Shown here piece after piece: positions 28,101 through 49,912 of a DNA stretch of 64,000 nucleotides. The notes below the pieces were generated by a model. That model did not search any database. It saw only the letters and a list, made by a program, of their open reading frames with translations, and was not told the origin of the DNA. The first letter of the stretch is position 1, and each line of letters opens with the position of its first letter. The position numbers were made by a program, and so were the translations under genes. Source of the DNA: Acholoe squamosa (lineage: Eukaryota; Annelida; Polychaeta; Phyllodocida; Polynoidae); contig OX439044.1 of assembly GCA_949317995.1 (NCBI GenBank), positions 16,888,641-16,952,640 of the forward strand. Reading direction: 5' to 3'.

Positions 28101-30579
28101 GTAAAAAAACTGTTGCATGAAGATCGGACATAATTGTGTGTCCCGGGGTTCTATTACCCATGCATTGTTGGATAAGAAACCGTTTTTTATCCAACCCGTA
28201 TTGATTCGGGTACCAAACTGTACCCTAATTCGGAAACTGAAAACAGAAGGAGAAAACAAACAAGTCACTCTGGAGGAGGAGTACGAATGCTGTAAACACC
28301 ATAATTGTACTGTGCCATAATGTAATGACTGTGCCTATTATAAAATCATGGACAATTTACACTAATATGGACTTTTGAACTACAAACCGGATTTACTACT
28401 ACACCACTACTATTTGTGAGCTAGCACTACAGGCATCAGGGTTTAGCTACGCCCATAGAGTCCATCAACAGTCTACAACTGGATCTACTATTACCTCCAG
28501 TTAGCTAGCACTACAGGCATCAGGGTTTAGCTACGCCCATAGAGTCCATCAACAGTCTACAACTGGATCTACTATAACCTCCAGTTAGCTAGCACTACAG
28601 GCATCAGGGTTTAGCTACACCCACCAACAAGTTTTACTATAGCACTTCAGGCATCAGGGTTCAGCTCGCCCATACCAAGCCATCAGCAGCATCCGACTCC
28701 TGTTACATCCTCCAATCATGAAAACAAGTAACTTTGTTGATATTATTATATTGTATGTAAAATTGTATTTATAACTATATAATATCTTTTATAAAGATAT
28801 ATTATTATATAAGGGTACCTATAAATATACTGGATCTGCGAATCCTAAAAGTTATTTAAGGTAATCCTAGACCTATAACTGTCTATATAGGTCATTCCTG
28901 GTCTCAATATATTAAGAGACTATAATTCTTCTGTAACTTGTAAATATAAAACACTAAGGTATAAACTGAGCTGCGTCTCAAAAGTATAAATATTTTTCTA
29001 TAAAATAAGAGAAGGTCCAACGGATTTCTCTAAACTTAGTATTGTATTACTCAGGTTAATACCTAATTGTGTTCATATAGTATCAGATTAATTGTCCATA
29101 TCTGATCATTAATATTTAATTCACTCTGTAAAGTAGACAGAGCTGTTAATTTAAAAAGTCGAAAATTTTTTTCCGGGTTCAATAACCATAATACGATCAT
29201 TGTTAACAACCACCGGTCCTTTTCAGGACCCTACTGTTGTCAAAACGTTACTATAAATCTGTGATAATTGTATATTTATCATTTATGGTTGTTATAAGCT
29301 AGTGATGGAAATAACATGAACGACACTCGATGCTATTATTGTATAATTTTTCAGAAATAGGATAGTCTTATACTATAGCCTATTTCACATCGAGCAAGTG
29401 TAATTAATACCCCTTTTTAGTATTGTAAACAATCACTTACTAGGTTATTAATACACTGCGGTTTAATTACCCCCAAGTTATTGTCTAAGGGGGGCAGTGT
29501 AGGGGTATGGTATTTTACACTTTAACGTTCATGCACCCGTGAGACTCAGACCTAGGTCCTTCGGGTGTGGTGGGGGAATCCGGATGGCAGGTGGCAGCAC
29601 CTGCCTCTGGGTTCGTATCCACTACACCAGGGGGCCTACCACTCGTCCGCCACACGTCACGTGGCCGGTCTGAGTTTCGCGGGCTTTTCCCCTATATAAG
29701 GCTGGTCCTAGCCCTAGGTTCCTCAGTAGTGGTTTACCCACTGCTCAACCAGGTTGTTACCCGAAAGGGTAACCGAATGCACTAGCAGCATGTAGTCCTC
29801 TGAGGCTGTGATCGTATGTAACGCAAGCTATGAAATAAAAGCTCGGTTGCCTACCCGGAAACTTTTCTCTCTCTTCGTTATGATTTAATCTAACTTAACG
29901 AGACGAACCACTACAAATATATATAAGCGCAAAGATGATGTTGCTGCTTTTAATTGTACTTCATCTATCATAAACTAGCAGATATCTGTGATAAAATAAG
30001 CTGAACTGAGTGGCCAAGACATCCACCATCTTGAAAGTAGCAGATGCATCTGCTGAGCAGGTGCTTGCTCCTGATTGGTCAATCCCTTGTGTATCCCGGG
30101 TACACTATTCCTTGTGGATCCTGGATGCCCAGAAAGCTGAACAACGGCCCCACTGCCCCCGACTGACCCCGTGACAGTGGCACCGGCCTCTTAAATCATT
30201 ACATTATCGCTCACATATTTTACAATTCTCGACATATAATTCATGCAAACTCACCATCACAATCCGTAAGTACTGTGTCAAATGAATCTATGAACTCCTG
30301 TGCATTACTGCTGTCGATCAGTTTACACGATGCAGGTTCCATATTTGTGAAATTACTGGCCGATCTCCGTGAGAAAACACCCCCTGTCTGACGTCTGCTA
30401 TGGCGACCTTGACAAGACTGCCAAAATATTTCTCCGTATTTTGATGGTATTTGGGCGTTCTGCCTACTAGACGTGATAGATCTTGCTTGGAATATTAACC
30501 TGGAGTGACGTGTATTCGATATAAGTGATTTTAGATGATTGAAACAACATGAATTCCTCACCGCGACAAGAAATGTCAT
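7002..30579 (-). CDS. PGP: HAD-family phosphatase, PGP / glycerol-3-phosphate phosphatase-like (3'-partial)
   Basis: Predicted Mg-dependent HAD phosphatase with a C2 cap, of the family that hydrolyses glycerol-3-phosphate or 2-phosphoglycolate. Coding exons, 5' to 3': 30579-30255, 10627-10560, 10281-10189, 10046-9906, 9444-9379, then one of four exon-6 versions. All junctions are GT/AG and phases join cleanly. The nucleophile motif DCDGV spans the exon 1/2 junction (Asp106 and Asp108). Exon 3 carries the TNNSGKTR motif; exon 4 matches the family's AYVLG-like stretch. Later exons, including the last metal-binding motif, are off the left edge. The first ATG adds about 79 residues rich in Arg and Ser before a second Met (residue 80) near the usual family start, which may be a mitochondrial presequence. 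Intron 1 is about 19.6 kb, swollen by transposons. The other introns hold little I recognise beyond a (TA)n run at about 9320-9342. Confidence 0.88.
7905..8058 (-). CDS. PGP: PGP exon 6, version C
   Basis: This 154-base exon has the same phases. The acceptor is CTGGCAG; the donor is AA|GTAGGC, so the last exon base is A instead of G, a weaker donor. The frame is open and encodes VVVAYD and the loop DNALPMGPDLYPLP. The weak donor could mean low use or an early stage of decay. Confidence 0.78.
8461..8614 (-). CDS. PGP: PGP exon 6, version B
   Basis: This has the same length (154), phases and splice sites as version A (CTGGCAG before, GTAGGT after). The frame is open. It differs at key places: the VVVGFD motif reads IVVAHD, and the loop reads DNVTPMGPNACPIP, so the residue at the position of human PGP Leu204 is Thr. 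It would be used instead of A, C or D, since two versions together break the frame. Confidence 0.82.
8774..8927 (-). CDS. PGP: PGP exon 6, version A
   Basis: This 154-base exon starts in phase 0 after CTGGCAG and ends in phase 1 before GTAGGC. It encodes 51 residues of the family's VVVGFD...HF.Y.KL segment through the loop DNALPMGPDGRPLAG. Its end, GRPLAG, is the closest of the four to the vertebrate GRFIAG. The flanking intron resembles that of versions B and C, so these three arose by duplication of exon plus flanks. Confidence 0.85.
11105..11282. repeat. C-rich tandem duplication and (AC)n
   Basis: A unit of about 85 bp (CAAGAGACTGGTCCC..., CAGTCTCCTCTGCCC, then a poly-C run) is present twice, followed by a long poly-C run and an (AC)n microsatellite at 11262-11282. 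Frames opened by the C-runs are not genes. Confidence 0.75.
11596..12153. mobile_element. Pogo/Tigger-like MITE, CAGTAAAATTCC ends, TA flanks
   Basis: The element starts CAGTAAAATTCCTTTATAAC and ends with the inverted form (GTAAAGGAATTTTACTG), flanked by TA on both sides. There is no transposase. Inside, a block of about 110 bp (CCTACCTGCCCCTGTGT... with a G-run) is duplicated at about 11830-11990. Right-end copies of the same family occur in the 789-bp tandem repeat near 39650 and 40438. Confidence 0.75.
12869..14174. mobile_element. Non-autonomous element of the AGGGAGTG family
   Basis: The left end is AGGGAGTGATCATTATTTAT and the right end is the inverted form ending in GACCACTCCCT, around 1.3 kb without a transposase. 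G- or C-runs lie just inside both ends. Internal sequence at about 13030-13400 recurs at 32690-32890. Other copies of these ends are at 14601-16266, 41240-41455, 41487-41755 and 53370-54575. Confidence 0.6.
14201..14345 (+). repeat. Outer left arm of a fold-back structure
   Basis: The sequence GGCAGTGGGGCCGTTGTTC through the GGATCCAGGATACACAAGG block to CAAGATGGTGGATG is found inverted at 30012-30165, on the other side of the 13.5-kb retroelement. Together they enclose about 2.5 kb of older DNA once that element is subtracted. Confidence 0.7.
14845..15265 (+). repeat. Minisatellite, about 15 copies of a 29-30 bp unit
   Basis: The unit is CTGTATCCAGGATCCACAA plus a short variable part (TAGACTGCTT or TAGACTCCTT). 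Each unit carries a BamHI-type GGATCC. The mostly 29-bp period has no stop in several minus-strand frames, which creates long overlapping frames that are artefacts. Confidence 0.9.
15266..15616 (+). repeat. Solo LTR, older relative of the 418-bp LTR
   Basis: This stretch aligns with most of the 16438-16855 LTR: ACTCAGACCCAGGTCTCCGG near the start, a TATATAAG box at about 15391-15398, a CCACTGCTCAGC block, GGCTGTGATCGTATGTAACT, AATAAA at about 15535 and the end GACGAACCACTACA. It has many substitutions and lacks the first 50 bp or so, so it is a decayed member of the same family. It separates the two inverted minisatellites. Confidence 0.8.
15684..15925 (-). repeat. Minisatellite in inverse orientation, about 8 copies
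   Basis: This is the inverse complement of the unit at 14845-15265 (GTGGATCCTGGATACAGAAG). Two further units follow at about 16269-16330 outside the AGGGAGTG end. With the left array it forms a long potential hairpin. Confidence 0.9.
16267..16433. other. Remaining old sequence left of the 13.5-kb retroelement
   Basis: After two more minisatellite-like units, about 100 bases of plain AT-rich sequence lead to the insertion site. No gene is visible. Confidence 0.6.
16438..16855 (+). repeat. 5' LTR of the 13.5-kb element
   Basis: It starts TGTAGG and ends CTACA. It contains a TATATAAG box at 16633-16640 and AATAAA at 16774-16779, so transcription would start near 16660 and R/U5 is short. A 72-codon frame inside it is chance. 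Confidence 0.95.
16857..16869 (+). promoter_or_regulatory. Primer binding site
   Basis: TGGTGCCGTGACC begins one base after the LTR and is complementary to a tRNA 3' end terminating in CCA. I could not assign the tRNA. A fair splice donor (CGG|GTAAGC, GT at 16883-16884) follows in the leader, before the gag ATG, and could be used for a subgenomic RNA. Confidence 0.75.
16899..19640 (+). CDS. gag: Gag of the 13.5-kb element
   Basis: This is a 913-residue structural protein starting at the first ATG after the leader. In order: an acidic N-terminus, a long charged coiled coil (about 114-297), a Gly/Ser/Asn/Thr-rich low-complexity region (about 355-530), a short basic patch (PRKKRLSRR), a capsid-like helical domain (about 600-760), an acidic linker, and one CCHC zinc knuckle (CFRCQETGHYAAEC, residues 874-887). 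The knuckle and capsid-like region are usual in Ty3/gypsy Gag. The coiled coil plus low-complexity N-terminal half makes this protein roughly twice the common length. The frame is intact, and pol follows in the -1 frame with a 28-base overlap. Confidence 0.9.
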   Translation: MTELSPVRGNGPNRELDSPMEDGEIKSPPQGTEWRDPLEHYPDGLEDVRRNLHHELDEFGDSLFMPGGTSKPAPMHKSTAQFGKLPFEVPKPSAGMFETPYSSRIKHQKCGFEKNKMDELEDMRAEYEKIQKDLITLTGTRDKILTENKQLISERLDYDQSCRRQQQLLLDQMEKEKQDFQLQHEQYRDALYTADLEYRASYDELNRTKQELNSTQSAYGKYQEELKKIESAFKDARETYQKQTDEHEKLKDQLIRESTDLAVKQTKMMDDYSELEAKAIQMSKYLEDTGREVGTLESDFTVSGIALNTTSNQMFSLRGNDGVTETTVPRYEGVKSHQVRFTDNTSIPLGLGTGNKGDNSASGAKQSRSAGSSTFDGGWPQQSPLGGPNGPYAQYGWNQSQTGTNPSNGNTRNTSGGTTGRASGGSSTAGGQSGCDQGSGPSSDRSRSRPSASGTGFNNGNQSYGTGGNTNPNSGFFSFGGNTQPTNGPGPAPQTSGYTFSQVPPYGAGGSGGRGGPPSGGFGSTYGTNPPRKKRLSRRVSLSPGLQALHDSNAAIANLGVDCYNQGLDDTEIMEWSKGLTLTGSTNPARRVAKIPTPFNTKNTWKEEYQGCADVFNCNGWGKAEALPYLVCWLKEGDGKGAVEQWRDSQITGLSAHMKYDELIEIASYLYGNIVGEDPWLTFTKRTQKPKESAKVFGLECQRLLHKARPQWRLDDECFLDEMFKQFIEGLRNQEHRTVACEAWKNDASLTDLFQSLDHYDRKARIFAGKVPQRMSAMIIPEGIPETESSESGEPDEDENVGAIGQGNPRYNRNWGKKPGYVKEKVITSKPPVTQPDTKPTTGPSLSEDLVNNLVKKITENLRRPKPDRSVVTCFRCQETGHYAAECEADKPVYRNTRYRSNPGKEDSVKKEN
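19613..23872 (+). CDS. pol: Pol of the 13.5-kb element: protease, RT, RNase H, integrase with AT-hook tail
   Basis: The frame is open from 19613, just after a TAA, and overlaps the end of gag by 28 bases in the -1 frame. There is no ATG before the protease, so a Gag-Pol fusion by -1 frameshifting is implied. Counting from codon 19679: protease DTGAS at 132-136, RT box YLDD at 553-556, RNase H aspartate in LDTDAS, integrase HHCC from about 945, and catalytic D1017, D1077, E1113 with the usual D-x35-E spacing. The C-terminal tail of about 100 residues is very basic and contains KRGPGRPRK, an AT-hook core, instead of a chromodomain. The frame is intact, so the enzyme set could be active. Confidence 0.93.
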   Translation, partial: GGLSEEGKLRGGVHNGNRITPRVSDCHDCQPIAACGTGKNPLAISPSSEAKEPDQFLTHEAGETDSTPGVKNRQKNTEGKPDISPEGAANELARVGCAQFPPGHPCLEFLKGCGFDLGAKTELAKYASSPTYLKGRRWYAVVSVSGRSAEFLVDTGASHSCIAKRFYDLLPTNHETFTTEGNARTADGSMIQTFGRTCMRFSLQEDKDFILTPTVANIADDGILGLDFAALYGARLDSQRGILEVRDPYHLEVQCVLRQVSSVASVAQTVKIPPGTACDVLCRADRQFSGKTGVVEPDMAMLSSIGLESADVLVANAAWTVVPISNTGNKTVYVQKDTILGSVVLSELIEDCKHVSAPGAPIPPERSPELDTLVAESHVESDEQREALTDLLYKYRKAFAAPSEQLGRTDKVLHTIDTGENEPFKIPYRRLPLAKKRVAEEEIAKMLEQDVIIPSTSPWSSPVCMVTKKDGSIRFCIDYRKLNGMTKKNSYPLPRIDETIDSLGGKQWYCSLDLQSGYWQVGMHPKDMEKTAFSSHIGLFQYNVMPFGLCNAPATFEAMMETLLSDLLWKKCLVYLDDVIVFGKTYEECLENLGMVLERIITNGLKLKPKKCDLFKRSINYLGRIISNEGIKADPEKLDAVSNWQAPTNAKEVRSFLGFCSYYRDFIPGYSRVAFPIQSLSHWTPGIRKERFPWGPEQDEAFMKIKDLFAITPVLRYPTENDHFILDTDASNESIGAALSQVQDGVEVPIAFASNTLSKSQRNYCTTKRELLAVVVYTKKFKHFLWGSDFTLRTDHSSLRWLLNFKDAEGMIGRWLAHLSEFGLNHSQIEHRAGAKHLNADALSRIPVRKCANAECTDCGAHNAVLAGVRVPFETHPEHVLNWSLETIRQFQKSDAVTSRLIKFLNQGICPPRPVVSLENREMRRFLAQWAELKVRDGILFRWKNHSNRNKTLQVVIPSAMRRDIMYFCHGHRTSGHFGKKRSLERLTRRYYWPGMSTDLTRWVETCPECCKNKPGPGLGKLPLSQELFGVRFARIAVDIISGIPPTPSGNTCMMVVSDYYTKYTRVFPLPDHKAVTCAMAFVKGWVLHLGVPLMLHSDQGREFESSLWQEMCNCLAICKTRTNPYRPQSDGQVERFNRTLIQVLKSLVNEQMDDWDEQCEFVVHAYNGTVHSSTNCSPNLLVFGEDLIMPADLVFGVIRMNPEAPCQVMFVESLRDNFKQAYERVRDELQKTARWQKVGYDTGLKARFFNLGDRVLRLHQPLANLKLASNWDGPFTITQVISDCTVIIKSQLGKCYKSNVARLRPWRGRDTSTEMYGDGLLEVMEQSRVKQLEVVPTRKRGPGRPRKVADPKRVVPPVVTSGKQGKIQKVSAGAGKNKRKGPSKAKKTLEKALMDTRSIKEASKPLRRSPRLLQTAVT
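23873..24426 (+). other. Spacer between pol and the third gene
   Basis: No open frame of note. It includes candidate splice acceptors (AG at 24301-24302 and CAG at 24310-24312, after a T-rich CTTGCTCTTGTTGGAG stretch) that could join the leader donor at 16882 to the third gene. An internal promoter is the alternative; nothing decisive is visible. Confidence 0.45.
24427..28077 (+). CDS. Third gene of the 13.5-kb element: large zinc-finger/coiled-coil protein of unknown role
   Basis: From the ATG at 24427 this encodes 1216 residues. I do not recognise the family. In order: an acidic N-terminus with Tyr and Gln; a folded-looking domain rich in Trp and Tyr (about 130-340); a Lys/Gly/Ser/Thr-rich linker with GKGKGKR and a nuclear-signal-like RSRRRNKKK (about 390-485); a second folded region (about 575-670); two zinc-finger-like modules, C671-x4-C676-x18-H695-x4-H700 and C720-x2-C723-x10-H734-x4-H739, with extra Cys at 709 and 717; a Pro/Arg-rich part; and a C-terminal coiled coil (about 1060-1170). 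No signal peptide or membrane helix is seen, so it is not an envelope. Intactness in a fresh copy suggests it serves the element. A nuclear nucleic-acid-binding role is inference. Confidence 0.88.
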   Translation: MAEEAVRLGGGAGASTPPEYGSGSPKSPTYTYDDQQYDADCDQMDQQMNVDQYFSGVDDSDVESFYDASDNSRQVSPERRGVQQQIDVGEPYVAPPSEGLSGEPAGAQSLDRALMPPPPQLPPRLGGSTSFGALGPASPVDRPMHLELPFPDSPEWHDVAGPYDGRMLAISEEMLIPTCYGTPREVDERVVNAIWECAHLQWANTFPESWLMDYHQMAKGLVVHLWFRKAVWDAEMAFRRNTSYRPSYVSDKTGYTGVKADEVSRYIDRDQILLLSTADEYEAAGNAVVDYCPGVPITSQTIEAEEARIGVSPLDRLGVIQDLVVRLLERQYALAHPELVPGPAPVQVTAKMADRMDRLMSPAEAPTLGGTAVVPEKALPDADVSLKTAQSTPTKTEQVKEKAAGGKGKTTPTKGKGKGKRSGTEPSTSTSVDDSTRTRRVSPRSANKKGAKASDVSGNETDASEPGTSTNGRSRRRNKKKVDQRKPEPIEVDVQADNTEAEPAVPTVKVELGVPIVKLHDVMADLSGDAQDAAAQVLAGQQPVVQPVDVPSDPEGEEPVDPVVDVTPTDEQEAAIWANANSNFADFIPLHRGHLKGSKSVWRLPPRITCEGQEDMEEWLRKKLSDRKPANMYWIYWEFVKNSPNGLYNYDQKGKLKFALDEYYGEDRKDCPFQRCTQSEGEVEFFIEKDAFLRHLVEVHMHQRPEYVCDREVGKKCAKCTGCVTPRRGDMVRHYVTSHGEGLEAAIDRVMKIHSELYGNLRGLNAEKLASLTPSTKQFAPTVPGTNQKLKARFAQTPGSGKLEYAQEEYDLLNEWRSNKARRRGGAYVTPSGEQVRSRRDYRQGPSVADRKRQASESPSRARSPLEALERQTNGGRKKPHLPSPTGTPSHYGRAPTPRGAQNPTFFGVSGPSGQSARKHAPLNVKDPKQYPAMGPPGPEMQIFDQYGRVKQELPTVGGQAPRPTMSAVVRQRPPAPLLTAKDLRRELSRLPLVQGLPTQGPSSTTASAVTTAVASSHTQVAVTASGSGAQPKPQGQVPPPGAVVHRPKLIQTVETFFKKEDKLSCNIQSKQFETLQHHLENLHLDMYRRTVSSTLQCIDAIQKSEINRISTQIKADVAKDKQEAANLRQEALSEKETASQMLDLERATNMKNQQKFFKVFGVIMDNWDGTPEHALKLFKARQKVKLTPAVPALAPTDGTGVNPPVQPLAQQPGPN
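28420..28690 (+). repeat. 84-bp tandem repeats, about 3 copies
   Basis: Copies begin at 28420, 28504 and 28588 with GCTAGCACTACAGGCATCAG. The first two are nearly identical; the third diverges after about 35 bp, and a further partial copy (CACTTCAGGCATCAGGGTTC) follows at about 28647. Confidence 0.9.
29487..29497 (+). other. Polypurine tract of the 13.5-kb element
   Basis: AAGGGGGGCAG lies directly before the TG of the 3' LTR, the expected plus-strand primer. Confidence 0.8.
29498..29915 (+). repeat. 3' LTR of the 13.5-kb element
   Basis: 418 bp, identical to the 5' LTR in a base-by-base reading. It is followed by the AATA duplication at 29916-29919. Confidence 0.95.
30012..30165 (-). repeat. 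Outer right arm of the fold-back structure
   Basis: Inverse complement of 14201-14345 with about 80-85 % similarity by eye, including the GTGGATCCTGGAT unit. It shows that the retroelement entered a pre-existing inverted-repeat structure. Confidence 0.7.
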
Positions 30580-30878
30580 GCTTACAAAACAGAATTGCTA
30601 TCAGATTAATTTATGCTCCCTTTTGCTGGTAAATACAAGAACAACCAGCGCGAGTTAGACGATACCATTTAAGAAAAATAGGGGTGGTTGTATATCACAA
30701 GGAGAATGTCATATTTCCCTGTAATTACAGATGTATATAGATAAAATTTAATACTTTATTTGCAATGGTAACGTACTTATACTGTTTCAAATGATAGTAA
30801 ATATTTGGACTTTTTTGTCATGTTTACAACCTGTTCCCAGACGGCATCTCTGAAAATGGACTCGTCTTATAAACATAC
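30580..30878. promoter_or_regulatory. Putative bidirectional promoter region
   Basis: Only 299 bases separate the PGP start codon (minus strand) from the KIAA0930-like start codon (plus strand), so both promoters must share this stretch or lie in the neighbouring 5' UTRs. No clear TATA box stands out. Start sites cannot be placed from sequence alone. Confidence 0.55.
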
Positions 30879-46445
<15,567 letters not shown>

Positions 46446-49400
46446 AGATAGCGAGAGGCGTAAACTAGGAAAACACGTCAACCCTCCAATGAGATTCCTG
46501 CTATCTCCGCTTGCATCTCTGCTAAGTCAGATAGCCCAGCCTATCAAGAATACTGTGAGATGGACTCAGAGCAATTGGTGGAAGGTTTAGATTGACAAGA
46601 GGCTGAAGTTGAAAACTAGCTGTGTCTCTCAACATTCCAAGGGCTTAGTTTCTTCATGAAAGAGAACAACGTAATACAATCTCTGGGAGCCATTCATTTA
46701 GAGTTGAAAACTAAATTAAACTGCATAGCTGTGTATGAATTTACAAGATTCCAGAAGAATGTGACAAATGCTACAAGTCTGCGATGTGTGCGAGTTATAG
46801 AATATCATGATAATTAAAATGTGTCAAGATGTGTGATAGTGAAGAAACTATATATGTATTTTACCCACAAGTCGAAAGCCGTCATAATGTACGGCTGTTT
46901 AACTGCAATACAGGAGCTTATGCGTGATGATAGTTAGATACACTTGCTCATGTCGTGTGAGTGTTTCAGTGTTACAAAGTATTGTGTGTCAAGTATTGTC
47001 CTTTGCAGCAGATGTTGATAGTACACTGCTAGTCTTTCGTTTGGCTGATCTCAGGACAGCCAAACCAGGAAGCACCAAATGAGTATTGGCCAGATGCAAA
47101 TGATGTCCCGCTTTCATGTGTATAATTCTATGAATGGACCATTTTGCTAGATAATACAAAGTCATATGAAAGTGTATGAAATTTGCTATGTACATAAAGT
47201 AAGAAATAGGGGTGTTCCCTCTTTCCAAAAGCATGGGGGGGGGGTCAAATTTACCCGGTAAGTAGTGTGCTTCAGGTCACTTTGCAAGTATTGAAGGTTG
47301 TATCTAAGTGGAGGAAAGGAAATTTTGTATGAACTAGATCTGATTCAGGCGATTAATTGTTATCTGTTTTTGATTCCCAGCCCCATAATCTCTAAGGCAT
47401 TTTGACAGTCCCATGTCTAATTCAAATTAACCCTACAGGTATGATTTTGTGTGAACATTTTGATGATCGATCTAGCAATACTAAGTGAGATAACTGCTAA
47501 TCTCACAAAAGCTGCTGAAAAAACAACAGGCTCATAATCATAGCTTAACATGTGTAAATGAATCAATTCGATGCCTGAAGTCTCTGGTCAACATTGATGC
47601 AATGAAGTATAAATTGTCCATTCAGTGAGATATATATTTAAGTATTTATAAAGCTCATCAATTTTGATAGCGGCAGCTTACAGCTAGTCACAGAGAAAAA
47701 AAATAAATGAATTACTTACTAATCTTTGTATCAAATTACAATAGACAGGATAATGATTTTTGTGTTCATGAATATGAGTTTTCTGAAGCTACATTTCTTT
47801 TGCATGTTGCATTTAGTTGTCATGGGATTAGTGTATACTCATGTCTCTTCCTCCATAGTAATCATTTCTAATGTAATTTTTGTTCTGATAAATTTTGACA
47901 ACCAAAAGCTATATTATCAGGAATCCTTTCCTCCCTACCATTTCTTCCAGTATGTCGTTGCGTGCGCAGAAATATGCCATAGGTCACATATGCTATCAGT
48001 AGGGATAAGTTATGCTACTTTCAAAGAAACACAAAGTGTTCATTATCGTAAATTCTCTCGTATAAGCCAGTAAATCAAAATCATCGTCGCCTTGACATTC
48101 CATTCTCCAATGTCATCACCAACAACCAGTCGCTCTGTCAATGAAATTAAGGAGATATATATATTTAGAAAAAATCTATGTTTGCACAGGAGGTAAAAAG
48201 GAGAAAATAGAAGAAGTGTATAAAAATGCTATCCTTGTGAAGTTTCAGAGAGTGGATTATAATGAAGCCCCTTAAAGCATCGATTTTCAGTTTACCAGAG
48301 TTCTATATGAAGTTTATAAAAGCCATAAAAAGTGGCTCTTTCATTTGTAAAGTACTTTTATTTATCATTGTCCTGTGCCTGTTTATGTTCTGAGTGTTAA
48401 AGTTGATGCATACAACTCAGGCATTTGTGGAGAAGTTCTCAAGAAAACAAATGCTATTAAGCCACCTCTAAGATGTCAAAAATACATGTTGCCATTCACA
48501 CTGTCCAAAGAATACTCTCTTATGTACAGAGTTGCACACCCTCTTACATGACCGTTCTCATTTAGGTGATATATTTATGTTTATTACAGCAGTTGGCATG
48601 GGAGTAGGATGGGAAAGGGAAGATCATGTCTTTTTTATCATGCTATAGTTTTATTGATGTCAGTTATGCTATGTAAGTTCAGTTGGCTACAAGTACAGTT
48701 TTTTTAAGAATATAAATGCCAAGTCAGGGGTCGAGGAATTTACTCATACCACTTGCCGGAAACAAACATTATTCTGCAAAGTATATAATGTAAGGTTCTG
48801 AAAAAAAAGATAAAATATTGTTTAGTACTAGAGGATGATATTTCAAATTCTATCAATATGAAAGAGTAGTTAAGAAAATATGGTAACACAGTATACTGTA
48901 GAAGATGAATTTTGTTCAGTCGTTTGAAAATGATTAAGAGCAGCTACCCATAGTTATCTATTGTTTTACATTTCTTTTGTTAGTTTTCCATGTGTGGGCA
49001 GGTTATGTATATGTTATGTATATCGGTTAGATACCCACAAGACCATGTGCAATAATTGTGTGAAATATCTTAAGAAATGATGACAGCATTCTACACGGAT
49101 TTAGTCAACAGGTTAAACCGTTTTCTTTTTTATAGTGTTCAAAAGAAACAGGTTTGTCAAGTAAAGAGAAGGGATTGTGGTATGGATTTTTTAAAGTAAA
49201 ATTTACTTTCATGTGAAGATGTGAGAGGAAAATTATGCCCATTCTTGTAGAGAGACCTTGCCTGTACTATAAATCATTGCCTGTATAAAGTATGTGTCAA
49301 TTATTTCAATTATCTAAACAAACATCAGGATAATTTACTATTATTTCCTTATGATCACTGGTGGTGCTATTTAGAGATGTGCTGAGGTGTGGCTAGGCAT

Positions 49401-49912
49401 ATGGAACAACAAAGATATACACATAGGTCTACTCTGCAGGAGACTCAATGCTTCATTGTTCCTGACTAAACCAACAGCTTTTGTTAATCAGTGTTTTAAT
49501 TGAAACAAAAAATAAAATAAGTATAATAAATCTGTAAATTTGTTGGTATCATTATCATATGGGAATATAACTAGAAATTACAAAATACATATTACTTCTA
49601 CTCTATCAACCCTCAATACCAACTATTCACAGAAGGTTAGATATTTTGTTATGTCTGTATCATCAATTAAACAAATGTGCCACATATATATGTAGTATAG
49701 AGGCCATATCTCACTAAAATGTTATGTTGCTGACCTCTATATTTTGCACACTTCTGTAGCCTACCCCTACTTTTTGCTTGTATCTGCTATCAGTGTAGCT
49801 TCTAGTCTGTCTTAGATAGTTAAGTAGATAGTTCTTTAGCTGTAACATACAACAAGTTTAATTGAAATTTAAACCTAAATGAGTTAGATATCTTCCCCTC
49901 TGTTTCTTTCAG
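46446..49912 (+). other. 3' UTR of the KIAA0930-like exon 10 form and intron to the alternative exon
   Basis: AT-rich, without recognised genes. It contains a small piece of the CCGTAAATTCTCTC MITE at about 48045 and a G-run at 47236. The poly(A) site is not clear. Confidence 0.5.

Larger units (their letters stand above)
28078..29497 (+). other. 3' noncoding tail of the 13.5-kb element
   Basis: 1.4 kb with no convincing gene: 84-bp repeats near the start, then AT-rich sequence with several short hairpin-like stretches, ending in the polypurine tract. A 67-codon frame at 28117-28320 shows no recognisable feature. Confidence 0.6.
16438..29915 (+). mobile_element. Complete 13.5-kb Ty3/gypsy retroelement with gag, pol and a third large gene
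   Basis: Two 418-bp LTRs (16438-16855 and 29498-29915) are identical base for base in my reading and flanked by AATA at 16434-16437 and 29916-29919. A primer binding site, gag, pol with order PR-RT-RNase H-IN, a third long gene, a 1.4-kb noncoding tail with 84-bp repeats, and a polypurine tract lie between them. Identical LTRs mean a very recent insertion. It lies in PGP intron 1, antisense to PGP. No env-like protein with signal peptide and membrane anchor is present. At 13.5 kb it is long for Ty3/gypsy. Confidence 0.95.

Noticed and set aside
28420..28690. 84-bp repeats as a CRISPR or tRNA array
   Set aside because: No spacers and no tRNA fold; simple tandem repeats in a retroelement tail.
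47726..48073. 115-codon hydrophobic plus-strand frame
   Set aside because: AT-rich intron sequence; the hydrophobicity comes from T-rich codons, and the end lies in a MITE piece.
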